From NCBI GenBank assembly GCA_030849805.1, contig JASANZ010001911.1, positions 1-24,109 of the forward strand: DNA of 24,109 bases, written 5' to 3'. Positions 8,623 to 15,910 of the stretch are shown here, piece after piece (within the stretch, counting starts at the first letter, position 1; each line of letters starts with the position of its first letter). Source of the stretch: Sergeia podlipaevii. Its lineage: Eukaryota > Euglenozoa > Kinetoplastea > Trypanosomatida > Trypanosomatidae. The translations under genes and the position numbers were made by a program. Under the pieces are notes generated by a model. It was not told the DNA's origin and did no database searches. It saw only the letters and a list, made by a program, of their open reading frames with translations.

Positions 8623-9302
8623 CCATTTAAAAAAAGTTGAGAGAGCGTATATATAACAAGCTGGAATAAGCAAGTAAGATAAATATGCAACGTGAAAAGA
8701 AAAAAATGGAGAAGAAAATGCCAATTAATGTAAATATATGATTTTAGCAATCAAAAAAAAAAAAAATGCTTGACAACGAAAATATAGTGCACGTAAGATA
8801 ATCAAGGAAAAACTTCTTGAAGAAGAAAAAAACAAAAAAGGGAAAATTACCTAGCAACAAAAATAATAAAAAGCAAACAATACAGACACACACACACACG
8901 TGCGTACAATAAGTTCAAAAGAAAAAGGGGAGAAATAGGCTGAGGGTGTGCCCTCTTTATTTTGGCTGCCTCGTGATACGCTAGAAAGCTAGAACGTAAA
9001 AAGAATGTACCTAAATTGCTAACACACAAAAAAAAAAGCAAAAAAAATGAAAGATAAGGGAAAAAATAAATGTATGAAAAGACGACCAGGTTCCCCACAT
9101 TGAGCCATGTATATGCGCAACAGGATAAAAAGAGGAAGAAAGAGCTCGTCAATCTCATTTTCTGAAATAGTGTAAAAAGAGAAATGCGATGAGTTAAGCA
9201 AGCAAAGAAAAGTAACCGGCACAATTATGTGTATTCACAGCGCGCAACCAAGAGAAAGAAAAAAAAAGAAACACACGTTTCCAAATTCTCTTCTCTCAAA
9301 TT
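8623..9302. other. Intergenic region
   Basis: No supported gene. It holds the 5' leader of the 5-phosphatase gene and the 3' UTR of the first dehydrogenase gene. A-rich on the plus strand, with poly-A runs near 8752-8766 and 9028-9048. A CA repeat lies at about 8884-8899. The minus-strand frame 8847-9224 is Phe/Leu/Ser-rich translation of T-rich UTR and is not accepted. Confidence 0.65.
8661..8725 (-). promoter_or_regulatory. Candidate spliced-leader acceptor for the 5-phosphatase gene
   Basis: The sense strand is T/C-rich from about 8725 to 8663 and the first AG after it is at 8662-8661, giving a leader of about 38 bases before the ATG at 8622. Splicing here would remove the TTG-started N-terminal extension from the mRNA. 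Confidence 0.55.
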
Positions 9303-10220
9303 TCAATCAACTCGCTGTCCCTTATCATCGTACTTATAGAAGCCTTCGCCGGATTTCACGCCGTACTTGCCGGCAGCTACCTTGTCATCGAACAGCTTGG
9401 AGGGGAAGAAGAGTTCATTGTGTGGCTCCTGCGCATGCCAACCGTCAACTATAAACTTGCACAAGTCAATGCCAACCACGTCGATCATTTCGAATGGACC
9501 CATCGGATACCCACAACCCAGCCGCATCGCAATATCAACGTCCTGGATTGACGCGACCCCCCGCTCCACCAGGCGTGCGGCCTCCATCTGATACGGCACC
9601 AACAGCCTGTTTACAATGAAGCCCTGGGTATCCTTGCATAACACAGGCGTCTTGTCTAGTTTTCTCACAAATTGAAGCAGCTTCTCCATAACATGTGGAC
9701 TCACGTGCTCTGTCTGTACCACCTCCACAAGTTTCATCATTGGGACAGGAGAGAAGAAGTGCAGCCCAGCAAAACGGTCTTCACGGGTCGTCGCGGAGGC
9801 GATATCGGCGACACTCAACGAAGAGGTGTTAGTACACAAAATGGTTTCCTTTGAGGCCATTTTGTCGATTCTCGCAAAGAGTTCTTTCTTGGCACTAATG
9901 TTTTCTGTAACAGCTTCAATAATAAGATCGGCATATGCGACGGCAATTGATTCGTCGGTTGTAAAGGTGATGTGACACACCACCTCATCTACAAACGACC
10001 TAATCGTGTTGCTGTCGGTGTGGCTAAACTTCTTCTTGGCAATTCTAGACAGAGAGAACTCAATGATGTGGCGTGATACGTCAAGACAGCTACGAGACAC
10101 ATCCACAATAGTAACAGGTATCCCTGCTTGCGCAGCGACCTGGGCAACGCCACTCCCCATCGTACCAGCACCCCAGATTGCAATTGAGTTGAACAGAAAC
10201 GCACGTGACGCACAAAGCAT
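9303..10220 (-). CDS. 3-hydroxyacyl-CoA (3-hydroxybutyryl-CoA) dehydrogenase, copy 1 (divergent)
   Basis: 305 residues, ATG at 10220 and TGA stop. It should oxidise 3-hydroxyacyl-CoA to 3-ketoacyl-CoA with NAD+, or the reverse, in beta-oxidation or butyrate-type metabolism. The Rossmann domain has GAGTMG (17-22) and Asp40 for NAD; NTSS (131-134), HFFSPVPMMKLVE (154-166, with the catalytic His154/Glu166 pair) and GFIVNRLLVPY (200-210, Asn204) complete the active site. The C-terminal dimerisation/substrate domain spans about 195-305. Length is near the single-domain family norm (about 280-315). The first 12 residues, MLCASRAFLFNS, could be a short mitochondrial targeting sequence. This is the last transcribed and most divergent of three tandem paralogues, with less biased codon use than copies 2 and 3. 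No PTS1 tripeptide is present. Confidence 0.93.
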   Translation of the reverse strand: MLCASRAFLFNSIAIWGAGTMGSGVAQVAAQAGIPVTIVDVSRSCLDVSRHIIEFSLSRIAKKKFSHTDSNTIRSFVDEVVCHITFTTDESIAVAYADLIIEAVTENISAKKELFARIDKMASKETILCTNTSSLSVADIASATTREDRFAGLHFFSPVPMMKLVEVVQTEHVSPHVMEKLLQFVRKLDKTPVLCKDTQGFIVNRLLVPYQMEAARLVERGVASIQDVDIAMRLGCGYPMGPFEMIDVVGIDLCKFIVDGWHAQEPHNELFFPSKLFDDKVAAGKYGVKSGEGFYKYDDKGQRVD

Positions 10221-10227
10221 TCTTTTT

Positions 10228-10257
10228 CTAAAAAAAAAAAAAAAAACAACAACAATA
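10228..10257 (-). promoter_or_regulatory. Strong candidate spliced-leader acceptor for dehydrogenase copy 1
   Basis: On the sense strand TTG repeats run into 17 consecutive T (10246-10230) followed at once by AG (10229-10228), seven bases before the ATG at 10220. It is one of the cleanest trans-splice acceptor patterns in the window and supports this start. Confidence 0.7.
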
Positions 10258-11002
10258 GCAACAACAGTGTATTTGAAAAAAAAAGTATGACTCGTCAGAA
10301 CGCACTTCAGCTGCTCCTAACAGAAAGATAGAAAGAGAAATATTTCTGCATGCCTTTTTCTTCTACCTCTTTTGCAAGTGGAGCTTTTCAGCAGGAAAAA
10401 GAAAAAGATATCGGGAGTAGAAAAGAACAAACAGATGAAATCACCATACAGATAAATGCAAGTGTGCGTACAACGTCACAGTATACAGAAAGACAAGCAA
10501 AGAAACACAAAACCCCCTTCTTATCATTTGTTATTTCCTATTTTTTTTTTTTTAAGAAGAAAAAAAGCGCTAAAACAATCAAACTATTATATATAAATAT
10601 ATGCAAAGTGTAAACTCCGCGAGTTACTCGATCGATAAAACAAACAAACAAAAAAAAACACTCACAAAAGCGTGCATTCGCTACGATAAAGAAATATTGA
10701 TATTATACTCTTCGTTTTGGAATTCCACTTCCTCCCTCTCTCTCTGGCCCCGAAGCGCTCTGCTCATGCGAGTTCTTTCATACCACCAACAGGCACGCGG
10801 CTAATAGGATTTCCCGTTTACTTGCAAAGACACCTATGTACAGCGTCGGCATTTTCTGTTTTTTTTTTTTAATTTACCAATGATAAAAAATAGTCTAATA
10901 GAAATGATAGGGATGCCCGTTGTTCGTGTCACAATAAGCTTACTCCAATTTATCAGAACAATACGTTTTCAATGAGTAGAATGAAAAACAAAAAAAAAGT
11001 AG

Positions 11003-11021
11003 TTTTTTTTTAAAAAAAAAA
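11003..11021. repeat. Palindromic T-tract/A-tract near the end of dehydrogenase copy 2
   Basis: Nine T followed directly by ten A, 12 bases past the stop codon. Self-complementary, so the transcript could pair as a short hairpin. Similar T-to-A switches lie at 19929-19942, 20401-20412 and 21774-21789. Confidence 0.6.
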
Positions 11022-11032
11022 CAAGAAAATTA

Positions 11033-11947
11033 CTACTCGATCCTGTGACCCTTGCTGTCATACTTGTAGAATCCCTCGCCCGTCTTCTTGCCGAGCTTGC
11101 CGGCAGCAACCAGATCATCGTTTATCTTGACTGGAAAGAAGAGGGGATTCTTTGGGTCGTCTTTGTGCCACCCATCGACAACAAACTTACCAATGTCAAT
11201 GCCTGCGCTGTCAGACAGCTCAAAGGGACCCATGGGGTAGCCACAGCCGAGCTTCATGGCAGTGTCCACGTCCTGAAATGACGCAACGCCACGCTCAACA
11301 AGGCGTGCCGCCTCCAGCTGATAAGGAACAAGAAGACGATTCACAATGAAGCCGGGAGTGTCCTTGGCCACCACGGGGGTCTTGCCAATCTCTTTGGAAA
11401 ACGCAACAAGCTGTGTGATGACGTCAGGATCAACGACGTCGGTACGAACCACTTCCACAAGCTTCATCATAGCCACAGGGGAAAAGAAATGCGTGCCAGC
11501 AAAGCGGTTCATGCGGCTTGTGGCCTCAGCCATTTCCCTAATGCTCAAGGAAGAGGTGTTGGAGCAGAAGACGGTCTCCGTTGGGGCAAGCTTGTCAATG
11601 CGAGCAAAAAGCTCCTTCTTGGCGTCAATGTTCTCAACGATGGCCTCAATGATAAGATCGGCACCACCAGCGGCGGCCTTCTCGTCTGTGGTGAAGGTGA
11701 TGTTCTTCATAATCTTGCTGACAAACTCCTTCATCTGCGCTTCATCGCCGTTGCACTTCTTCTTGGCGACACGAGACAGAGAGTTTTCGATGGCCTTCCG
11801 TGAGACGTCAAGGCGCTCCTTCGAAACATCGACGATGGTGACCGGCTTGCCTGCCTGTGCAGCGACCTGAGCGATGCCTCCGCCCATCGTGCCGCCACCC
11901 CACACTGCAAGGGCCTTGAAGAGGGTAGCCTGGGAGCAGCGAAACAT
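11033..11947 (-). CDS. 3-hydroxyacyl-CoA (3-hydroxybutyryl-CoA) dehydrogenase, copy 2
   Basis: 304 residues, ATG at 11947, TAG stop. Same family and catalytic layout as the neighbouring copies: GGGTMG (17-22), Asp40, NTSS (130-133), HFFSPVAMMKLVE (153-165) and GFIVNRLLVPY (199-209). It differs from copy 3 at only 3 of residues 16-140 and at none of 281-304, but at about 32 of 141-280 by hand count, so the NAD-binding half and extreme C-terminus are nearly shared while the substrate/dimer half has diverged. Pro159 of the other copies (SPVPMMK) is Ala here. Codons are strongly biased to G/C endings, suggesting high expression. The short N-terminus MFRCSQATLFKA may be a mitochondrial signal. No frameshift or internal stop. 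Confidence 0.93.
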   Translation of the reverse strand: MFRCSQATLFKALAVWGGGTMGGGIAQVAAQAGKPVTIVDVSKERLDVSRKAIENSLSRVAKKKCNGDEAQMKEFVSKIMKNITFTTDEKAAAGGADLIIEAIVENIDAKKELFARIDKLAPTETVFCSNTSSLSIREMAEATSRMNRFAGTHFFSPVAMMKLVEVVRTDVVDPDVITQLVAFSKEIGKTPVVAKDTPGFIVNRLLVPYQLEAARLVERGVASFQDVDTAMKLGCGYPMGPFELSDSAGIDIGKFVVDGWHKDDPKNPLFFPVKINDDLVAAGKLGKKTGEGFYKYDSKGHRIE

Positions 11948-12531
11948 GGATTTTATGAGATGCCTCTAAGTCTATTTTTCTGAATAAAAAGTTTTTAATG
12001 TGTGCTGAATGCAGTGCTAATGTGCAATTACACAACAAAAGGGGATAATAAAAAAAGAGAGAAGTATCATGAGGAGAATGCAAGTAACAAAAGGCTCTCT
12101 CTTTTTCTGTTTGTAAGCCTCAGCAATTTTTTTTTTTTTTGAGGAGGGATGGAAGAATGAAGGTAAATGTGTGTCAATTGTGTCTAAGAGAGCCACTTGG
12201 AAGGTTTAGAAACAATTCGTATTCCGTTAAAAATACGACAACTCAATATAATACCCAATGGGAGTTGAGTGAAAGAAAGAAGCATATGTATATACACCAT
12301 TGAATCGTATCCCAAAAAATAAAATATCTAGAGAGATAATACTGAAGGTTTCTTCACCAGTAAATATTATATAAATGTGAGCGCTAGCATATAAATAGTA
12401 GCAATATGAACAGAAAAAACGAACCGCTGGAAAAAAAAAAAAAGAAGATTCGGTAGAAGAAAAGAGATCAAGACATATAGGATTTGAAATTATTGGCAAC
12501 TACGCGGTCTGAAGCGATGCCGTCATATCGT
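11948..12531. other. Spacer between dehydrogenase copies 2 and 3
   Basis: No supported gene. It contains the leader of copy 2 and the 3' UTR of copy 3. A sense-strand T-rich tract (about 11992-11982) followed by AG at 11981-11980 is a candidate acceptor about 32 bases before the ATG at 11947. T runs at 12127-12140 and A runs near 12430-12443 are visible. The minus-strand frame 12227-12499 is UTR-like. Confidence 0.6.
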
Positions 12532-13446
12532 TTACTCAATCCTGTGACCCTTGCTGTCATACTTGTAGAATCCCTCGCCCGTCTTCTTGCCGAGCTTGCC
12601 GGCAGCAACCTTGTCATCAATCAGCTTGGAGGGAAAGAAGAGCTCTTCCTTGGGGTGCTCCTTGTGCCACCCGTCAACGATAAACTTGAGAACGTCAATA
12701 CCAACGCTGTCGGCGAGCTCAAAGGGACCCATGGGGTAGCCACAGCCGAGCTTCATGGCAGTGTCCACGTCCTCGAGAGAAGCAACATCACGTTCAACAA
12801 GACGGCAAGCCTCCATCTGATAAGGAACAAGAAGACGATTCACAATGAAGCCGGGAGTGTCCTTGGCCACCACGGGGGTCTTGCCGATGGCTTTGCCAAA
12901 GGCGAGAAGCTGCTTGATCACGTCAGGGTTAACTGCTTCAGTGCGAATTACCTCCACCAGCTTCATCATGGGCACAGGAGAAAAGAAATGGATACCAGCA
13001 AAGCGATCGGGGCGAGCAGTAGCCGCCGCCATTTCCCTAATGCTCAAGGAAGAGGTGTTGGAGCAGAAGACGGTCTCCTTTGGGGCAAGCTTGTCAATGC
13101 GAGCAAAAAGCTCCTTCTTGGCGTCAATGTTCTCAACGATGGCCTCAATGATAAGATCGGCACCACCGGCGGCGGCCTTCTCGTCTGTGGTGAAGGTGAT
13201 GTTCTTCATAACCTTGCTGACAAACTCCTTCATCTGCGCTTCATCGCCGTTGCAATTCTTCTTGGCGACACGAGACAGAGAGTTTTCGATGGCCTTCCGT
13301 GAGACGTCAAGGCGCTCCTTCGAAACATCGACGATGGTGACCGGCTTGCCTGCCTGTGCGGCGACCTGAGCGATGCCTCCGCCCATCGTGCCGCCACCCC
13401 ACACTGCAAGAGCGCTGAGGAGAGAAGCCTGAGAGCGGCGGAGCAT
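12532..13446 (-). CDS. 3-hydroxyacyl-CoA (3-hydroxybutyryl-CoA) dehydrogenase, copy 3
   Basis: 304 residues. The open frame extends about 100 codons further upstream, but that part is hydrophobic, Phe/Cys/Leu-rich translation of T-rich leader; I start at the ATG at 13446, which aligns with MLxxS of the paralogues and follows a candidate acceptor. NAD motif GGGTMG (17-22), NTSS (130-133), HFFSPVPMMKLVE (153-165) and GFIVNRLLVPY (199-209) are intact. The first half is almost identical to copy 2, while several positions of the second half (SPVPMMK, KFIVDGW, ELFFPSK, DDKVAAGK) agree with copy 1 rather than copy 2. Codon use is strongly G/C-ending. It is transcribed first of the three copies. Substrate chain length cannot be read from sequence. 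Confidence 0.92.
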   Translation of the reverse strand: MLRRSQASLLSALAVWGGGTMGGGIAQVAAQAGKPVTIVDVSKERLDVSRKAIENSLSRVAKKNCNGDEAQMKEFVSKVMKNITFTTDEKAAAGGADLIIEAIVENIDAKKELFARIDKLAPKETVFCSNTSSLSIREMAAATARPDRFAGIHFFSPVPMMKLVEVIRTEAVNPDVIKQLLAFGKAIGKTPVVAKDTPGFIVNRLLVPYQMEACRLVERDVASLEDVDTAMKLGCGYPMGPFELADSVGIDVLKFIVDGWHKEHPKEELFFPSKLIDDKVAAGKLGKKTGEGFYKYDSKGHRIE

Positions 13447-13764
13447 GATTTGTTGTTGTGTTCTTGGGGGAAAAAGTACTAAAAAGCAAAAACTAGTATT
13501 CCAAGACCAACATATAAAAAAAGAAAGACAAAGAAACAAAAATGACACAAACAAAGAAAGCATAGAAGAGAGCATTGCGGTGAGTGTTTGACGCATAATT
13601 ATGTAGGTAGAACCTCGCTGGTTTGCAAGAACAACACTATCAAGCAAAACAGCAACAACACACATACACAAAAAAAAAAAATGAAGCTTTTCAACGCAAT
13701 ATCGATAGACAATAGATATACATGCATTCCTAGAAGAGAAAAAAAACAAAAGAGAGACGTTCCA
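13447..13764. other. Spacer upstream of dehydrogenase copy 3
   Basis: 318 bases with no separate gene. It contains the leader of copy 3, with a sense-strand tract of T and C ending in AG at 13464-13463 (about 16 bases before the ATG), and the short 3' UTR of the thioredoxin-fold gene. An A run sits at 13670-13681. Confidence 0.6.
13463..13480 (-). promoter_or_regulatory. Candidate spliced-leader acceptor for dehydrogenase copy 3
   Basis: Sense strand: AG at 13480-13479, then a short T/C tract and a second AG at 13464-13463, 16 bases before the ATG at 13446. Either would leave the upstream hydrophobic frame out of the mRNA coding sequence. Confidence 0.5.
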
Positions 13765-15330
13765 CTACAAGTCTCGGTCCTCGTCGTCACGATCACCATC
13801 TGTATCCCTGGCACCAATACCAGGCACCAGCTTCGGGTAAAACGGTGCCCCTAACTTATCTATCGTCCTCTTGTCCCCGTAGTTTATGTAGAAGCTGACC
13901 ACACCGTCCTCAGTGAAAGACCCAGCATTGGTGGAGTACCGTCGCGGACGGGACATGGTCAGAAGAGTCACACTAGGGAAGCCTTTCTCACCAGCGTCAA
14001 AGTACTCACACAACCGCGGACTGGAGGTGCAGTCTACCACCACAGGCTTCAGGAGTTCAGGCTTTACATCAGGAAACTCCTTATGGATCCGCTTCAGGGC
14101 AGGATGTACGACCGCAGTTACCTTCTGCACCTCCGCCTCGAGACTATCTTTCCCAGTGGAGGCTACAAACGTAATGAGACACTGGTACCCAGAGTCAAGG
14201 CGTAAACAGTTAACTTCCCATTCTTTCTGGGTTGCTACAAGGGTGGGCTTGGGAAGAAGCGCATCAACGAGTGATTCGTCCAGGCGGCGCTTCTCCTCTT
14301 CTAATTGCTGCAGCACGTACATTTTGCGCTTTTCTAACATGACAATCATTTCTTGTTGCGCATTTCTTTCCCCACTAGAAAGAGAGCTCAGAAGCACGTT
14401 TTCTGAAGATTCTGGCAGCGCCTGCTTGAGCAACGCCCTGAGCTCAGTGAAGGTGGTCGCCCTTGTGATCCCTTCAATCTTTTGCGCTTCATCAGCTTCC
14501 CCATCCCCGCCGTTGACACCACGCAGGACAAGCATTGCGGGGAGATCGTCTTGCTTGGTGATGTTATAGCGTCGAGCAATGGCGGCTGTTGCCTCCGACG
14601 CAAACACATCCACAAGAGCCCCAATAACGACATCGCCCAATAGTTGTTGACTACACACCCGCACCGCTGGCGCAACGTAGTTGGTGGAGGAAAAGTACAA
14701 CACACGAGGCAGTTGTGGATAAACTGGGTACAGAGAGAAGATGTCTGCAAGGTCGTCCTCGCTTTCAATCCGTTCAATGAGTCTAGGGTCGATGTTCGCC
14801 AATACCCAGCGCAAAATAGGTCCCACTTCAACCCGATCAGAGTAGGAAAGGGGTATCTTGTAAAAGACAGGTTGCCCGTCCGGCCTCGCCGTAATCCTAA
14901 GAATACCGTTCAGCAACAAAATTGCTGTTGTCATTGGCAAGCCGTTTTGCTCAATAGCTTCTGCGTCCTTTGAAGAGTCAGACCTCAAATAGGCTACTGA
15001 AATGCCGATGCTCTCAAGATGTTCGCAGAGCTCATTTATGAGCGGGACCCAGAAGCTCTCGACGTGCTGCTCTATGCTTCCATCAAATATGACATACAGC
15101 AGTGGCATTGACTTGCGCGATACAGTCGCTTGCAACTCCTGTACGGTATTAAACCGAAGCACCTTTGAACTGAACAGACTAGCCTCTCTTTGAAGTCTCT
15201 CTGGACTGGTTGCCTGCACTGTTGCATTAGCGGACACTATTGCCAGCAGCAAACAGCACAGCACCGCCGCTAACGCAAGTAGTGCCCGGGGCCTTCTTGT
15301 GTTAGTGGCATGGCTCTGCTGCATATGCAT
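13765..15330 (-). CDS. Secreted/ER protein with thioredoxin-like folds lacking CXXC
   Basis: 521 residues, ATG at 15330 with a second ATG two codons later. Residues 13-35 form a signal peptide (RRPR, then a Leu/Ala/Cys core). Three stretches have thioredoxin-like strand/helix spacing: about 55-180 (PLLYVIFDG then LPMTTAILLLNG), 205-305 (PRVLYFSS then DLPAMLVLRG), and 365-485 (CLITFVAS then GFPSVTLLTMS, where Pro452 would be the cis-proline). A charged probable coiled coil lies at about 320-355. No CXXC exists; mature-part cysteines are at 102, 226, 375, 384, 434 and 441, so oxidoreductase activity is unlikely and a chaperone or scaffold role fits better. The C-terminus is acidic and ends EDRDL, which resembles trypanosomatid ER-retrieval tails of the MDDL kind. 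The fold assignment is inference from pattern, not motif identity. Confidence 0.6.
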   Translation of the reverse strand: MHMQQSHATNTRRPRALLALAAVLCCLLLAIVSANATVQATSPERLQREASLFSSKVLRFNTVQELQATVSRKSMPLLYVIFDGSIEQHVESFWVPLINELCEHLESIGISVAYLRSDSSKDAEAIEQNGLPMTTAILLLNGILRITARPDGQPVFYKIPLSYSDRVEVGPILRWVLANIDPRLIERIESEDDLADIFSLYPVYPQLPRVLYFSSTNYVAPAVRVCSQQLLGDVVIGALVDVFASEATAAIARRYNITKQDDLPAMLVLRGVNGGDGEADEAQKIEGITRATTFTELRALLKQALPESSENVLLSSLSSGERNAQQEMIVMLEKRKMYVLQQLEEEKRRLDESLVDALLPKPTLVATQKEWEVNCLRLDSGYQCLITFVASTGKDSLEAEVQKVTAVVHPALKRIHKEFPDVKPELLKPVVVDCTSSPRLCEYFDAGEKGFPSVTLLTMSRPRRYSTNAGSFTEDGVVSFYINYGDKRTIDKLGAPFYPKLVPGIGARDTDGDRDDEDRDL

Positions 15331-15910
15331 GAAACGGCTCTACTTAACTATAAATATAGAGGTAATTGCGCTCTGTATCGCTCCTTCTCTCCAATTTTGA
15401 TTTAAAAAGTGTTGGATTCAAAGTTGAGGATTGCTATCTCAAAGTAAAAAGAAAAAAATTATCACTATTAGAAAAAAGCAAAAACGTATGTGAAGAAACA
15501 AGAATAAATAAAGTATCCGGAGATACTGCATTTTACCAGTTCGCTATATTTTTGTGCTGTCATAAAAGTATCTCTCCTTCTTTTTTTCTTTGAGCGTCAT
15601 TCGACTAAAAATTCTCTGTCCTTACTGTGCGTAATGAGAAAAGCAAATTATAGATATGTATTGATACTAGTGCACTGGTACCGTGCATTCAGATCGCATC
15701 AGAAAAAAAAAAAAAAAAAACATAATCTTCTACACAAGTTTACTACAGTGGTAATGAACTAAATCACAGACATATATACACACGAATAAAACGCAATAAT
15801 TGCTAAGATACCAGTTGACTATCTCTTCCTTCAAGTTTGTGTTTCCGAATCAACTTGTGAGGCATGGAAAAGCATAAAACGCATCAAACAAACTTGTAGA
15901 CTAACCATCT
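15331..15910. other. Intergenic region
   Basis: No supported gene. Leader of the thioredoxin-fold gene (acceptor not obvious; AG near 15350 follows a weak tract) and 3' UTR of the mitochondrial membrane protein gene. An A run of about 18 lies at 15703-15720. The plus-strand frame 15366-15593 is antisense to transcription and shows no family features. Confidence 0.55.

Larger units (their letters stand above)
10221..11032. other. Spacer between dehydrogenase copies 1 and 2
   Basis: About 0.8 kb without a supported gene. It holds the leader of copy 1 and the 3' UTR of copy 2. Long T or A runs occur at 10541-10553, 10860-10870 and 11003-11021. Unlike the coding parts, it shows no obvious similarity to the 584-base spacer between copies 2 and 3. 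Confidence 0.65.

Noticed and set aside
8847..9224. Minus-strand open frame of 125 codons with hydrophobic stretches
   Set aside because: Phe/Leu/Ser-rich translation of a T-rich UTR; the apparent membrane segments come from base composition.
12484..13302. Plus-strand frame of 272 codons, with a related frame opposite copy 2
   Set aside because: Antisense shadow of the strongly codon-biased dehydrogenase genes. The similar frame at 11045-11803 arises because the two genes are homologous, not because an antisense protein is conserved.
13449..13749. N-terminal extension of about 100 residues on dehydrogenase copy 3, with hydrophobic segments
   Set aside because: It is absent from both paralogues, is Phe/Cys/Leu-rich as expected from translated T-rich UTR, and lies upstream of candidate splice acceptors at 13464-13463 and 13480-13479.
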